From assembly GCA_032433595.1 (NCBI GenBank), contig JASWJB010000147.1:34402-98401 (forward strand): 64,000 nucleotides of DNA, read 5' to 3'. A model generated the notes under the pieces. It saw nothing but the letters and a program-made list of their open reading frames with translations, was not told where the DNA came from and did no database searches. Positions 35,775 to 47,442 of the stretch are shown in pieces; position 1 is the stretch's first letter, and the number at the start of each line of letters is the position of its first letter. Origin of the DNA: Conoideocrella luteorostrata (lineage: Eukaryota > Ascomycota > Sordariomycetes > Hypocreales > Clavicipitaceae). The position numbers were made by a program, and so were the translations under genes.

Positions 35775-36521
35775 ATGGCGTCCAGTCAACCGCAAACGAA
35801 CGGCGTCGCAGCCGCTACGAATGCATCGCAAACTGCTCCCAACACACAACCTACTGCTGTCGGACAGCCTGCTGGCCCACAAACACCGGCCCAACCGTCC
35901 ACCACCACATCTGATCCTCGACCTCGTGACTCGCGGCTCATCGAGCTCCTCCTAACCTCACAGGGAGTAACCGCATATGAGCAGCGAGTTCCTCTCCTCC
36001 TCCTCGACTTCGCCTACAGACATACCTCATCCGTTCTGAACGACGCTCTCCACCTCTCCGGCGATCCGTACGTCACCCAGGCGGGCTCGAAACCTTCGGC
36101 TTCCTCCGGAGCAACAGCCCTAGCTGCAGGCGATGCCCCAATCACCGCTAATGGTGTGAAACTTGCAATTGGCGCTCGCTTGGGCTATCAATTCCGTGGA
36201 GGAAGTAGTGGCGGTGGTATCAGCAAAGACTATATGCAAGAACTTGCCAGAGAGAGGAACAAAGTTGCGCTGCCAAAGATCGTCCCTAACGAATGGGGCG
36301 TGCGACTGCCGAGTGAACGCTTCGTACTTAGCGGGACGAGTTGGGGTCTCAAGGATATGTGGGGCGAGGCAGACGACGATGTTGATGAGGATGGCCAAGG
36401 AGGAGATGCTATGGAGGGTATTGAGGGCCCCGAGCCGGAAGATGTTGGCGGTGATGGGGTAGAAGGAGGTACTGTCGACGATGTTTTTGGTGGTGATGTG
36501 GATCAGGAGATGGCAGAGTAA
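35775..36521 (+). CDS. TAF9: TAF9, histone-fold subunit of TFIID and SAGA
   Basis: Single exon, 248 residues. After a Gln/Ala/Pro/Thr-rich N-terminus (1-48) comes the TFIID-31 histone fold: [20 protein letters not shown], then [21 protein letters not shown] (about 50-95). A Ser/Ala loop interrupts the fold at about 107-125, before [18 protein letters not shown]. The following segment ([20 protein letters not shown]) is typical of fungal TAF9. The tail from about 205 is Asp/Glu/Gly-rich. TAF9 pairs with TAF6 in the nuclear TFIID and SAGA coactivators. Divergent from HIS4 and convergent with beta-MPP. The ATG context (AGTATGGCG) and the absence of any upstream in-frame ATG support the start. 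Confidence 0.92.
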   Translation: MASSQPQTNGVAAATNASQTAPNTQPTAVGQPAGPQTPAQPSTTTSDPRPRDSRLIELLLTSQGVTAYEQRVPLLLLDFAYRHTSSVLNDALHLSGDPYVTQAGSKPSASSGATALAAGDAPITANGVKLAIGARLGYQFRGGSSGGGISKDYMQELARERNKVALPKIVPNEWGVRLPSERFVLSGTSWGLKDMWGEADDDVDEDGQGGDAMEGIEGPEPEDVGGDGVEGGTVDDVFGGDVDQEMAE

Positions 36522-36996
36522 TAATTGTCTTTGTTACCGTATTCATTGGTGACCATTGCCCTTGAGGGTAAGGTTCTAGAATGGGGGCTTGGGTCGGCGT
36601 TTCTGGCGTTGGGCGATGGACCGACGGTCTCTGATAAACATGTGATTAGTTAATTAAATACACCCTATTGAACTTGCATCGATCTTCCTATCCATTTGGG
36701 TTGAGTGCCACTGGGATAGAGTGAATCCTATCAATCTTGCAATCACGGTACTCTGATGATTGGACGCCTTTCAAGCACACTCAGCGGATATCTGTAATGA
36801 AACAGTGATGCACTAATGGATTTAGTCAATACATTAATACGACAAAGAAAACACCGAATTTAGTCCCTCCCCAACTCTGACTACTGTATGAACAAGGAGA
36901 GAACTATATGGTACACTGGGCCTTTTCTTAAAATGGCATCTCATACACTCTATGCCCTAGTCTCGCTTTTTCCAACCTCCTCAACCCATCGCTAGG
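36522..36996. other. Convergent spacer between TAF9 and beta-MPP
   Basis: 475 bases for the two 3' untranslated regions; AT-rich after 36640. No gene seen. Confidence 0.7.
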
Positions 36997-38689
36997 TTAA
37001 AATTTGGGTTTCATGGTGTTCCTCAGTCTCTGGTAGTCAAACAATGCTTCGATGTTACCGACAGCGCTAATGGCAATGTCCTTGTCCCACAACTTGCGGT
37101 TGGCGAAGTCCATGACATCATTTTCAGTAATGGCATCGATCTTGCGCTCGATCTCGCCGGGCATCATGCGGCGGCCAGTGGTGATGAGCTGACGGCCAAT
37201 ATCCTCGGCAACAGCGGTGGTGCCGTCGAGAGACAGGAGAATGGAAGCCTTGAGCTGAGCTTTTGCACGCTCAACCTCAGCCTCGCCGACGTTGCTGCAG
37301 AGACGCATCCATTCACGCATGGAGAAATGAACAAGATCATCCAGGTTCGTGATGTTATCGGTGCTAAGGTAGATACCCCACAGACTGCGATGCGTTAGTT
37401 AGTTTATTCTTCACATACAAAGTCTTTCGGTAGAAGAAAAAAAGGTAAGGAGAACATACCCAGTATCGCTATAGCTGGTGGAGAAGCTCATGAAGCTGTT
37501 GGCCAGTTCGTGTCGGTGGACCAAACCGCTGAGCTTGCTGCCCTGATGAGGAGCGTTGCCCATAGCTTTGTCATAGTTGCCAACAATAGCCTGGGTAACC
37601 AGAGCAGTGAAGTAGTCTTCGGAGTTCCAACTGACACCCTCGACAGCAAGGGCAACATTGGCGGTGCCCATGGTGTCATCGCGAACACGGACGTCAGACC
37701 CGATGAAATCAGCCTTCTTCTTGGACAACAAATAAGCCTGGTTGTCAGGGCCTTTGCTGGGAAGACCAGAGAAGTGCTTCTCGGCCAACTCGACGAGCTG
37801 TTCATGAGGAATGCCGCCAGCGCCGACGAGGACCATGCGGTCAGCAGTGTAGTTGTTCTTGATGTAGTTGGTGAGCTCGGTTCGGGTGATATCGCGGATA
37901 TTTTGACGAGGGCCAAGGATGGTGCGGCCCAGTGGCTGGTGCTGGAAAGCAGTGGCGTGCAGGTGGTCAAAGACAACCTCCTCAATCTGCTTATCGACCT
38001 CCTCAGACTCTCGCAGGATGACATCTCGCTCTCGCTCAATGGCGGACTCCTCGAGTTTAGAGTTTTGCAGAATATCGGACAGAATGTCCACGCATTGGGG
38101 AACATCAGAGTTGAAGGCTTTGGCGAAGTAAACGGTGTTCTCGCGCTGTCCATTTCGTTAGCTGTCTGTCTTTCTGGTCTCTCCTGAAAGCTGTTGTCAT
38201 GCTCACCGAGGTATAGGCGTTCAGGTGACCGCCCATGTTCTCAATCTCGAGTTCCAATTGCTGTTGCGATCGCTTGGCAGTGCCCTGGACATGGCGTTAA
38301 TATCTAGGAATCAATTGCCCAATTACATCATTGTCGCTGTACCTTGAAAGCCAGGTGCTCGAGGAAGTGTGCGGTACCGTTGTTCTCGTCAGTCTCGGCT
38401 CGGGAACCGGCATCGATCCACATGCCAACGGTTGAGGTTTGGGCCCATGGCGAATGCTCGGTGGCAACCTAGTATTCCCATATTAGAATCAAGCTACTAT
38501 GTATATATCGAGGCCAATTGAGCCCGGGCGGATGGTACGCACGGTCAAGCCGTTCTTGAGTGTTGTGGTTTGAGTTTTGCCGACGCTGGAAGGAGTCGCG
38601 AAGCCACGGCGGAGGGAACCGGAGGCTGACAGACCAGCACGGCTTCGCAGGCCCTGCGAGAGGTTCAAAGCTAGTCTGCGAGACGCCAT
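36997..38689 (-). CDS. MAS1: Mitochondrial processing peptidase, beta subunit
   Basis: Five minus-strand exons: 38689-38543, 38468-38343, 38284-38207, 38145-37460 and 37384-36997; 474 residues. Donors are GTGCGT, GTACAG, GTGAGC and GTATGT, and all junctions keep the frame. This is the catalytic subunit of the matrix metalloprotease that removes presequences. The M16 zinc motif HxxEH is HFLEH (H83, E86, H87) with the downstream acidic ligand near [18 protein letters not shown]. The N-terminus ([19 protein letters not shown]) is itself a presequence with no acids for over 35 residues. The C-terminal half contains [16 protein letters not shown] and the second M16 domain. The intact HxxEH separates it from the alpha subunit; the presequence and overall text separate it from core protein 1 of complex III, although the two can be one gene in Neurospora. 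Confidence 0.93.
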
Positions 38690-39205
38690 GGGGGGTGGTT
38701 TGTGAGGCTCGAAGATGGATTGAGTGGTTTGATGAAATCTTTCGACCTCGCTCGGCTAGAAGCTTTCCTGAGGTAATTTGTGGCCTGAAGCACCAGGCGT
38801 CCAAATTTTTGCCATTCCGACCAGCTCCGAGGCTTAGCCTCATGTCCATTTTAGTGGCTCATACAGCCAATCAGAGGGCTTTATTACTAACCTGTAGGCC
38901 ATGCTCCACAATCGACTTGTGGTGCGATATATCATCCAGCCTTTGTTTCAATTAAATTCAGTAGTAGTCATTACCTTTGCAGGACCGTTAGTTATTTTGT
39001 TGATTCTCGCGCAAATATACCATCGAGACGCCCTTAGCTACCCATACTTCCCCAAATTTTGACGCCGCCGTTCATGCTGTCTTCAACGTCGTTTATGGGC
39101 AAGTAATAAGAACAGTATCTATGGCGCGCCGTTGAATGACACTGAATACCATTTATTCTGCCTAGTAATATGATTTCATAACAGTCCGACGGCAAAATAA
39201 TTATA
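38690..39205. other. Divergent promoter region of beta-MPP and the GH36 gene
   Basis: 516 bases between divergent starts; no gene or clear motif seen. Confidence 0.65.
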
Positions 39206-42068
39206 ATGGCTTCGGTGCAAAGTTATCCACCTCTTGGTCAAGTGACCATAATTCAGGACAGCTCGCTATCGCTTACATCAACCCTGGAGATATCCAGCGA
39301 CCGAAAGCAAGACGCTTGGGAGGTTTCACTATGGATATCTATAGATGACGGGAACTGGCGTGAGGTACAACTCAACCAGATTGAACATAACCTCGCCCCT
39401 CAGTTTCTGCAATCCAAATCATCAGCCAAGACTTTCTTATACTTTTCCTGTTCCGTGTTTCTAGACAGGTCGGCATATTTTACCTTGAAGTTTCGTCACG
39501 CCAAAGATGACCCGTGGAAATGGGCTCGTGATCACGAGGGGTTGAACGACGGTATTATACTACTACAGTCACGCCCCTCGTTCCCAGGTGCCTTGCAGCC
39601 ATGTATGGCTGATCTAAATTCTGAATGGAAGGTTTCGTCTCGAGTCAGCCAATCCCCCGGAACTCAGCTGTGGTCTCTACAATGTCCCATACCAGCCTCA
39701 TCAGGACAACAGTCTGCCTTCCAAAGTATCAATCTCGGTACACCCTGGGGTTCTTTTTTGAGGTTTGTCGTCGTCTTCGAGCTCACCTCTTGGGTTTTAA
39801 ATATTCACGTCGTGGCGTGCTCTCTTCCCTGATACTCTCTAATACGGCATAGGTGGTTTGCCCTGGTACGTCACCAGCCTGCATGGCTTGCACCTCAACA
39901 AGGGAAGACACGCTTCATCGTTAATCAAGATGCTATATTGTGCTGCTTTCTGAGCTTCAAAGGCGAAACAATGGCACTGCTTGCTGCCAATGGCATCGAC
40001 AACATGTCAGTTACGTTCCAACACACTGATACAAATACTATCAGCGTTCATGTATGGATAATATTCTCGACGTTGTTTCAGCCCTTTAGCTAATAGTCGT
40101 AGGCCCGAAACGATTCGGACTCTCCAGGAACTGTCAAAGTTCTCATCTCTCAAGGGGGTGACTTTGATCATGCAGTTGCTTCGGTAATGTACGAGGCAAG
40201 GAGCCTGGTGTCTCCATACGTAAAATCGAAAGGGGCACCCGAAAATGACGAACCACTTCATAACAAGCTTTTATCTGATTGGAAACCCCAGTGGTACGAT
40301 GGATTAGGCTTCTGTGAGTCTACGCAATTCAGGTGCGTCACGAGCAATATTAACGGTACACAGGTACTTGGAACTCTTTGGGACAACAGCTCTCAGAAGA
40401 AAAGCTTCTCCACGCAGTTGAAAGTCTTGCCAAAAATGACATACGCATAACGAACTTCATTGTTGATGACAACTGGCAATCACTCGATCGTCCCAGTAAT
40501 GACCAGTCACAGACTGGATGGGCTGAGTTCGAAGCCGATAAAAAGGCATTTCCAAATGGTCTCAAGAGTCTGACGGCAGCAGTCCGAAAACTTCATCCAA
40601 ATATTCAAAATATCTTTGTATGGCATGCGCTGTTAGGATACTGGGGCGGTATCTCTTCAGATGGGGCTATCGCGAAAGCGTACAAAACGGTAAAAGTAGC
40701 ACAAAAAAGCGAGAGCCAGCCACACCTGACAATTATAGCAAAGGAGGATATATCACGGTTCTACGACGACTTTTACCTTTTTTTGATTGAATCAGGAATT
40801 GATGGAGTCAAAACGGATGTACAGGTCATGATTGATCTGTTCGAATCAGCATCGGATCGTGGAAATTTGATGTCAGTTTATCTAGACGAATGGGCAAAAG
40901 CATCGCGAAAGCATTTCGGCGCAAAAGCCATTTCCTGCATGTCACAGTTCCCGCATGCTCTTTTTTACGCACAATTACCTCAGAATCAACAAGAAATAGT
41001 AGTACGAAACTCGGACGACTACTTCCCCGATAGGCCCAGCACGCATCCCTGGCATGTCTGGGCAAATGCTCACAACGCCATCTTCACTCGGTTCTTGAAC
41101 GTAGTTCCTGATTGGGATATGTTCCAGACGGTGCATGAGTACTCTGGCTTTCACGCGGCGGCTCGATGTGTAAGTGGTGGGCCAATCTACATCACGGATG
41201 TGCCTGGGGAGCACAACCTACATCTGATCAAGCAAATGACTGCCACAACGCCTCTTGGTCAAACAATCATTCTCAGGCCCAGCTCTCCTGGGGGTTCGAT
41301 TCATTCGTATGAAAATTACGAGGATGGATCACTATTGAAGATTGGTGGCTACAATGGTAAGTGACTGATAGTTCCTAATATGTAATTATCCATATCTGAA
41401 GAACACATGCAGGGGCATCACAAAACGGAACTGGTATTCTCGGCATTTTTAACATATCGAGGCGACGTACAAACGAACTTGTGCCTCTGATCTCCTTTCC
41501 CGGAATAGTGCCGTCGATTGAATACGTTATTCGCGCCCATACGACGGGCAAGACTTCGGATCCCGTGTCCATTGGGGAAACGTTGCCTCTAATTACCATT
41601 TCTTTAGATGTGCAAAGATTCGAGATTCTGTGCGCTTTTCCCGTGACTGCCTTCGAGGGCAGCAAGTATGGCAATGGACATACAGGTGTGCTGGGCTTGA
41701 TTGGGAAAATGACCGGCTGTTCAGCGATTACATCAAGCTCCATCATCCAATCCATGACTGGCACGGTAGTTGTGACCTGTAGCCTCAAAGCATTGGGTAC
41801 CCTCGGTCAGTGGCAATACTTTCTACGAGAGAACGAAGAAGCTGACATAAAAAATACAGGGATCTACATTTCAAGGCTTGCGCAGATGGATATCGGAGAC
41901 GACTTTATGGTTACGATCAAAGATATGCCGGTGCCACTTGAGACAGTGCAGCGAAGTACGGTTGACAGCCGAGTCTTAGAGATTGACGTTGAGCAGGCTT
42001 GGAAGTTGATGGGCCCGACCGCCCAGTTAGAGAGGGAGGTACAAGTCAAGGTTGCCTTTGCTGGATAG
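39206..42068 (+). CDS. Raffinose-synthase/Sip1-type alpha-galactosidase-like protein (GH36)
   Basis: Six exons: 39206-39762, 39853-40051, 40103-40313, 40364-41356, 41413-41805 and 41860-42068; 853 residues. The splices were chosen to restore family text, for example FC-TWNSLGQQLSEEKLL and GYNG-ASQNGTGILGIFN. Core features: NDIRITNFIVDDNWQSL, FVWHALLGYWGG, GVKTDVQVMIDLF with the GH36 nucleophile Asp, and VVRNSDDYFPD carrying the likely acid/base. The C-terminal beta domain has LKALGTLGIYIS. The family includes plant raffinose synthases, seed-imbibition proteins and alkaline alpha-galactosidases; many filamentous fungi carry one, with untested substrates. No signal peptide, so probably intracellular. 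The last intron (54 nt) is a multiple of three without a stop, so its retention would add 18 residues. Confidence 0.86.
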
Positions 42069-42709
42069 GTCGTGTGTCCCTTATATTGGGCCCGATATTT
42101 CGCAGGGACCCAAATGAGTGGAGTTAGGACTCACGTAGAGTTTGTGGCAACAGTCGAGACAGACGACAATACATGCTTCCGCAGTTCATGATCTGAACGG
42201 AACCAGGCTCCTCTAGTCTCTCAGGCACAGTAGAAACGAACACTCCGGATAAGAAATGAGAAGGACGGCAGATGGGAATAGCTTCTGCTTACCAACGTAC
42301 AGTTCCAGGAGCTGAAGCTTAGTTAGAGCTGGGTTTGAGGTCTGCAGGCGACTAACTACAGGTGCAAAAAACTTCAACGCCTCCCACTGTACTCCGTACG
42401 GAGTAACTGATTGACCCATAGCCTGCAGCCAGTCAGAGGTCCCCACACCTCCGCTCCAAAAAGTTTTGGCTCCCCCGCCGACACGCAGGGTTCCAACGAC
42501 AAAGGTATAAGAGAAAAAAAATCGGCCAACACCATTTCTTCTCTTTGGCCTTCTTCTTTCCTACGGGAAGAAGCGCCGTATCAACCTCAACAAGTCGATC
42601 AGTAGTCCTTCGCCAGTTCTCCTTCGACTTGACTTGATTCGACTTGACGTTTCGTCTTCAACCTCGTTTATCTTCCCCACCCCCAATCTTTTTGTGCATT
42701 CCTCTCGCG
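42069..42709. other. IMPDH promoter region
   Basis: The spacer holds the GH36 3' end and the IMPDH promoter. It has a perfect 16-base palindrome (42390-42405), and a CT-rich leader from about 42530 to the ATG, typical of strongly expressed fungal genes. No gene seen. Confidence 0.65.
42390..42405. promoter_or_regulatory. Perfect palindrome TACTCCGTACGGAGTA
   Basis: A full inverted pair of the motif that recurs through the intergenic DNA of this window, about 305 bases upstream of the IMPDH ATG. It contains CCG-N2-CGG, the kind of paired triplet bound by Zn2Cys6 regulators, but the binding factor is unknown. Confidence 0.5.
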
Positions 42710-44620
42710 ATGGCTGCTCTAAACGGCTTCGGCGCCGGCAAGGTGCTCGACCACTCCAAAGCCCTTGAGGTCCTGAACGAGTACAAGACTCGTGACGGTC
42801 TCGACATCCATGAGCTCATGGACACCACCAAGCATGGCGGTCTGACATACAACGACTTCCTGCTGATGCCTGGCTACATTGGCTTTCCTGCCTCCGAGGT
42901 CACTCTGGACTCTGCTATCACCAAGCGCATCACGCTCAAGACCCCCTTCGTCTCGTCTCCCATGGACACTGTCACGGAGCACGAGATGGCCATTCATATG
43001 GCTCTCCAGGGCGGTCTGGGTGTTATTCACCACAATTGTTCTCCTGATGAACAGGCCGATATGGTTCGCAAAGTTAAGCGCTACGAGAACGGCTTTATTC
43101 TCGATCCTGTCGTCATCGACCGCAACACTTCTGTCGGCGCGGCCAAGGCTCTAAAGGAGAAGTGGGGTTTTGGTGGTTTCCCTGTTACTGGTAAGCTGCC
43201 ATCTTTCTTTAAGATCAGCGAGGCTCTGTAGTGCTTCGTGGGCCGTTTGTTCCACCACATTACTATGATTATCACCCAAATTTCTATAACTTTCGTTCCA
43301 CCGTAAAGACTTCATGTCATGGGGAGAGAAATACTATGACTATTGCACAAATTATACGACGAATATTAAGCCATTGAATTGTTTTATGGTCAGCGGCTAA
43401 CATATCCGCAATAGAGGACGGCAAACTTGGTTCCAAGCTTCTGGGTATTGTTACCAACCGAGACCTTCAGTTCGAGGACGACGCCGATGTTCCCGTTGCC
43501 AACGTCATGGTGACGGAGCTGGTTACCGCCCCCAATGGCGTTGACCTCGCCGAGGCCAACAAGATTCTGGCCAAATCGAAGAAGGGCAAGCTGCCCATTG
43601 TGGACAAGGACTTCAACCTGGTTTCTATGATCTCCCGCTCCGATTTGACCAAGAACCAGCACTTCCCCTTGGCCTCCAAGCTGCCCGACAGCAAGCAGCT
43701 TCTCTGTGCTGCTGCCATCGGTACTCGTCCCGAGGACAAGCTTCGCTTGAAGAAGCTTGTTGATGCCGGTCTTGATGTTGTCATTCTGGATAGCTCGCAG
43801 GGAAATAGCATGTACCAGATCGAAATGATCAAGTGGATCAAGAATGAGTTCTCTGGTCTTGATGTGATTGGTGGCAATGTCGTCACTCGTGAGCAGGCTG
43901 CCTCACTCATTGCTGCCGGTGTTGACGGTATCCGGATTGGTATGGGCAGTGGCTCTGCGTGTATCACTCAGGAGGTCATGGCTGTCGGTCGTCCTCAGGC
44001 CGCTGCGGTCTATTCCGTCAGCAGTTTTGCTGCCCGCTTTGGCGTTCCTTGCATTGCTGATGGCGGTGTCCAGAATGTTGGCCACATTGTCAAGGGCCTT
44101 TCCCTTGGTGCTTCCACCGTCATGATGGGAGGTCTCTTGGCTGGTACCACTGAGTCTCCCGGTACCTCGTTCGTCTCTCGCGAGGGCAAGCTCGTCAAGG
44201 CTTACCGTGGCATGGGCAGCATTGATGCCATGCAGGACAAGAAGGCTGGCGGAGGCAGCAAGGACAGCCAGAAGAGCAACGCTGGTACCGCTCGATACTT
44301 CTCCGAAGGCGACAGCGTCCTGGTTGCTCAAGGCGTTTCCGGCTCCGTTGCCCACAGAGGGTATGTTGATCCCCCCCGCATTCGTACCTAACTATTCGGA
44401 ATACAGTATTTGCTAACATGGCCGTAGTTCAATCAGCAAATTTGTTCCATACCTGGCTGCCGGCCTCAAGCACTCCATGCAGGATTGCGGCATGAAGAGT
44501 TTGGTTGAACTCCATGAGGGAGCTGCCAAGGGAATCGTCCGCTTCGAGCTCCGGACCGCCAGTGCTCAGATGGAGGGTAACGTAAACATGGAGGCTTATG
44601 AGAAGAAGCTCTACGCTTAA
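42710..44620 (+). CDS. IMD: Inosine-5'-monophosphate dehydrogenase
   Basis: Exons 42710-43190, 43415-44360 and 44428-44620 encode 539 residues. Intron 1 is unusually long here (224 nt; GTAAGC, CTAAC branch, GCAATAG) and splits the first CBS domain; intron 2 has 67 nt. The enzyme oxidises IMP to XMP, the committed step to guanine nucleotides. The (beta/alpha)8 barrel opens with [13 protein letters not shown] and [15 protein letters not shown], is interrupted by two CBS domains (about 120-235), and resumes with [11 protein letters not shown]. The catalytic loop [11 protein letters not shown] places the nucleophile Cys at residue 343. Then come the flap text [11 protein letters not shown] and [20 protein letters not shown]. 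Ala replaces Ile before the catalytic Cys compared with yeast, which I recall as usual in filamentous fungi. Function is certain. Confidence 0.96.
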
Positions 44621-45254
44621 GTGAAGAGGGGGTATTTAAAGAGCATGATGACGATATGGATGGATGGATGGATGGAAACCCAAAAATTCAATGGGCAGAG
44701 CTTGAAGCTCTCCGGCTTTAGGGAGATATATATGGCGTTTTTGGTATGGGGTAGCATAGCTAGAACTCGACAGGTCGCTAATCGATTGGCACTCCCGTCG
44801 AACATGATATCCGAGATCAGTCTCAACGTTAATGATTATTTGATTCCTCTTAAAACAAGTCACAATGGCATGGGACAGTGAGAGGTCATGTCGGATGATT
44901 TCCGCATGGTTTTGCAGAGAAAGTTTGCGAGAAAAAAAAAAACCCATTTTCCCATTAGTATTCTAACCAAAAAAGAAAAAAAAAAAAAGAAACGAAAAGA
45001 AAAGAAATCCACCCTCGGCCCCATCAGGTATTCAAATATTTGAAGAAAAGCCAAGACACTACGTATATCCCTTTGATCTTCAAGGAAAGAGCAGCCGTCA
45101 AATTCCGTCCATGATCAAGCTATCTTCACATCCACCAAAACCCGAGCGAAATAATTTCGTTGCAGCCAGACAGGGTAGGCTCGGCATGAGACACCACTCT
45201 CCTCATTCTTACTGCACGTCGACCCTCCCCCATCACTCACTTATTAGGCAACTT
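44621..45254. other. Convergent spacer between IMPDH and the PLAC8 gene
   Basis: 3' untranslated regions of both genes. Contains ATGG x5 (44656-44675), A-rich runs near 44930-44990 and no gene. Confidence 0.7.
44656..44675. repeat. ATGG tetranucleotide microsatellite
   Basis: Five perfect ATGG units in the 3' flank of IMPDH. Confidence 0.9.
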
Positions 45255-46366
45255 TTACTGCTTCTGTCCATACTGACCATCATGAGGATATGTCGGCATC
45301 TGCTGCTCATGAGTGCTCTGAACGCCTGTTTGCATCGGTTGCTGTTGGTACATCTGCTGGGGCGGAGGAGTCTGGTATGCCTGCTGAGGAGGAGGGCTCT
45401 GTTGGTACATCTGTTGACCAGGAGGCGACTGGTAGAGCTGCTGCTGAGGCGAGGGGGACTGCTGATGGAAGCTCTGCTGGTGCTGAGGCTGCTGAGGCTG
45501 CTGCTGAGGCTGCTGCTGCTGAGGGGGGAAGCTTTGCTGATGAACAGCAGCACCGGGCATCTGCATTCCTTCCTTTTGGCCCTGGTAGCCCTGGGTAACG
45601 GGGGCGTAGTGGCCTGCTCGGAGTGCGACTTCGCGATCTTGCTGGACGAGCGCGCAGCAAAGGCAGCAGTAAGAGATGCAGTAGTCAGAGCCGCCAGAGC
45701 CTTGAATGCCATATCTTTCGCGGATTTCGGTACGTTTGATCATGTTGTACCTGTTTGATTTTGTGAGTTTTTGCGAGATTTTGCTTTGGAGGGTACCATC
45801 TCATGGACGAGATGGATACTACTAGTATTGACTTACAGGCAGCCACAGCCGGTAAAGCATTGTATACCACCCCAAAGGAGGCACTCGTGATTCAAGGGAT
45901 CATGCGATTGGAGAGACGGATCGTTGATACGATCCATGGTCCGGCCGTGAACTGCATCAGGTTAGCTGACAGTTTCGATTGTGAAGCAAAACGACACGAC
46001 ATGGTAGAGGCACGGCACCACGGCCATCACCATCACCACCAGTCGTGGCATCAAGGGCCCAATCTCAAGAATGAAGGGAGAGAACATACGCATGCATGGT
46101 AGGAAACAGGCGATTAGACTGGCCTCCCCGTCGCCAAAGCAATCAAACAGGCTGAATTGCCAGTCCTTGCCGCGCGGATCACGACCGCCGGCGGGTTGCG
46201 CCTGGACCGACGCATGGTGCGCAGGCTGGTGCTGTGCAGGCTGTTGCTGTTGTTGTTGATGCTGCTGGATCTGCATCTGCTGCTGCTGCTGGGGCGGCTG
46301 GTGAACGGGCTGCATTGGCTGCGGCGACTGGACCTGCTGGGGTGGGTATTCTGTCTTCTGGTCCAT
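45255..46366 (-). CDS. PLAC8 family cysteine-rich protein with polyglutamine flanks
   Basis: Exons 46366-46090, 45951-45837 and 45750-45255 encode 295 residues. Splices (GTATGT...GATGCAG and GTAAGT...AAACAG) restore PCMLHGRTMDRINDP and GCGCLYNMIKRTEIRERYGI. The PLAC8 core (about residues 68-175) begins DWQFSLFDCFGDGEASLIACFLPC and ends with CISYCCLCCALVQQDREV. It contains the paired Cys clusters and a hydrophobic segment around WGGIQCFTGCGCL. Family members in plants and fungi are small membrane-associated proteins linked to cadmium or calcium handling and cell size. Both flanks are low-complexity: a Gln/Pro/His-rich N-terminus and a Gln/Pro/Tyr-rich C-terminus from about 190 with QQMYQQ-type repeats. 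Function in filamentous fungi is not known to me. Confidence 0.87.
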
Positions 46367-47442
46367 GGTGTGTAGGTTGATGGTGATGGCTTCGGCTTCT
46401 CGGTCTCTTTGCTAGGCTGGTGCCACTGGGCTACGAAATATGAAAGAGAAGCAAGATGGCTTCCCTTTTTCTTTTTTCTTTTTTCCTGCGGGAAGGGGGT
46501 TGCCTAGTCACGGTTCTTTTCTTCAGCCGCCACGCCGGGGGAAACATTCACCACGACTTCCGGGGGTGGGCCGACAAGCAACACTTTCATTGAGCTTGAA
46601 GGATCTGGCAAGGATCTGTCTGTCTGGGTAGCTAACCAGCTTCAGCTGAGACCCTTGCTGGGCCTATCACTTATTTTGGTCGCACATTTCATGCGGGCCA
46701 CCTCGCTGCCGCAATGCAGCGAGTGAGCACGCGCTAGTTACTCCGTACCCAGAAGCGGGAATCTGGAATGCGGCCTTGCAAAGGGCGCCGCTCGTTGTTC
46801 AATATTATTTAATGGGCGAGTGATCCCATCTCTCTTTTTGTTTTTTTGTTTTTCGCGGGGCTGCCTCTTGCTCTGTACCCCAGTCAATTCTCATCACGCT
46901 TCCTCATTGTACAGAGTAACACTTGAGAGATGGGAGCTGGGTCACAAGCCACGCTGTGAGCAAAGATCGAGTCCGGTTGTTCTTCAGAAAGAGTTTCTGT
47001 GACCCGAGTCAAGCTTTTCTAATTATTACTTAGCTTCGGTCTGGAGCTCTCGTCGTATTAGCTCGTTTACAATCGGTAGCTTCGCTGCATACTCCGTGCA
47101 GAGGAACTAGTGTGACTGCCAAGTGGGTTTAGCGTCTAGCCCGAACTATGGAGCAAGTTAACTGCAGAGTCAGTAACTCAGTTCGTTAGTTAGTTACCTG
47201 ACGGTTTTGGGGGGGGATGGCATGGGCTTCCGCGGGCTGGTAGGGCTGGATTTGGACTCTGTGGATCGTAGATGGAGCGATTGATCGGCTGCAGCGAGGA
47301 GTGTGCAGCAGTGTGAAGCAGCAAACAAGGCAGACAGCCTTGCGGCGGCGTTCTCCTATTTTTGATCGAGTATGTGGCGCGGTGCGAGAGTCACCGAGGA
47401 TCGTGAAACCATCCAGGTCTTTATAGTTATTACTTATCACCG
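46367..47442. other. Spacer between the PLAC8 and NAT4 genes
   Basis: Both neighbours are on the minus strand. This 1.1 kb holds the PLAC8 promoter (CT-rich in the sense strand next to the ATG) and the NAT4 3' end, with TACTCCGTA-type motifs near 46740 and 47090. No gene seen. Confidence 0.6.

Noticed and set aside
37510..38187. 225-codon plus-strand frame
   Set aside because: Antisense to beta-MPP exon 4 and crosses its splice sites; no independent support.
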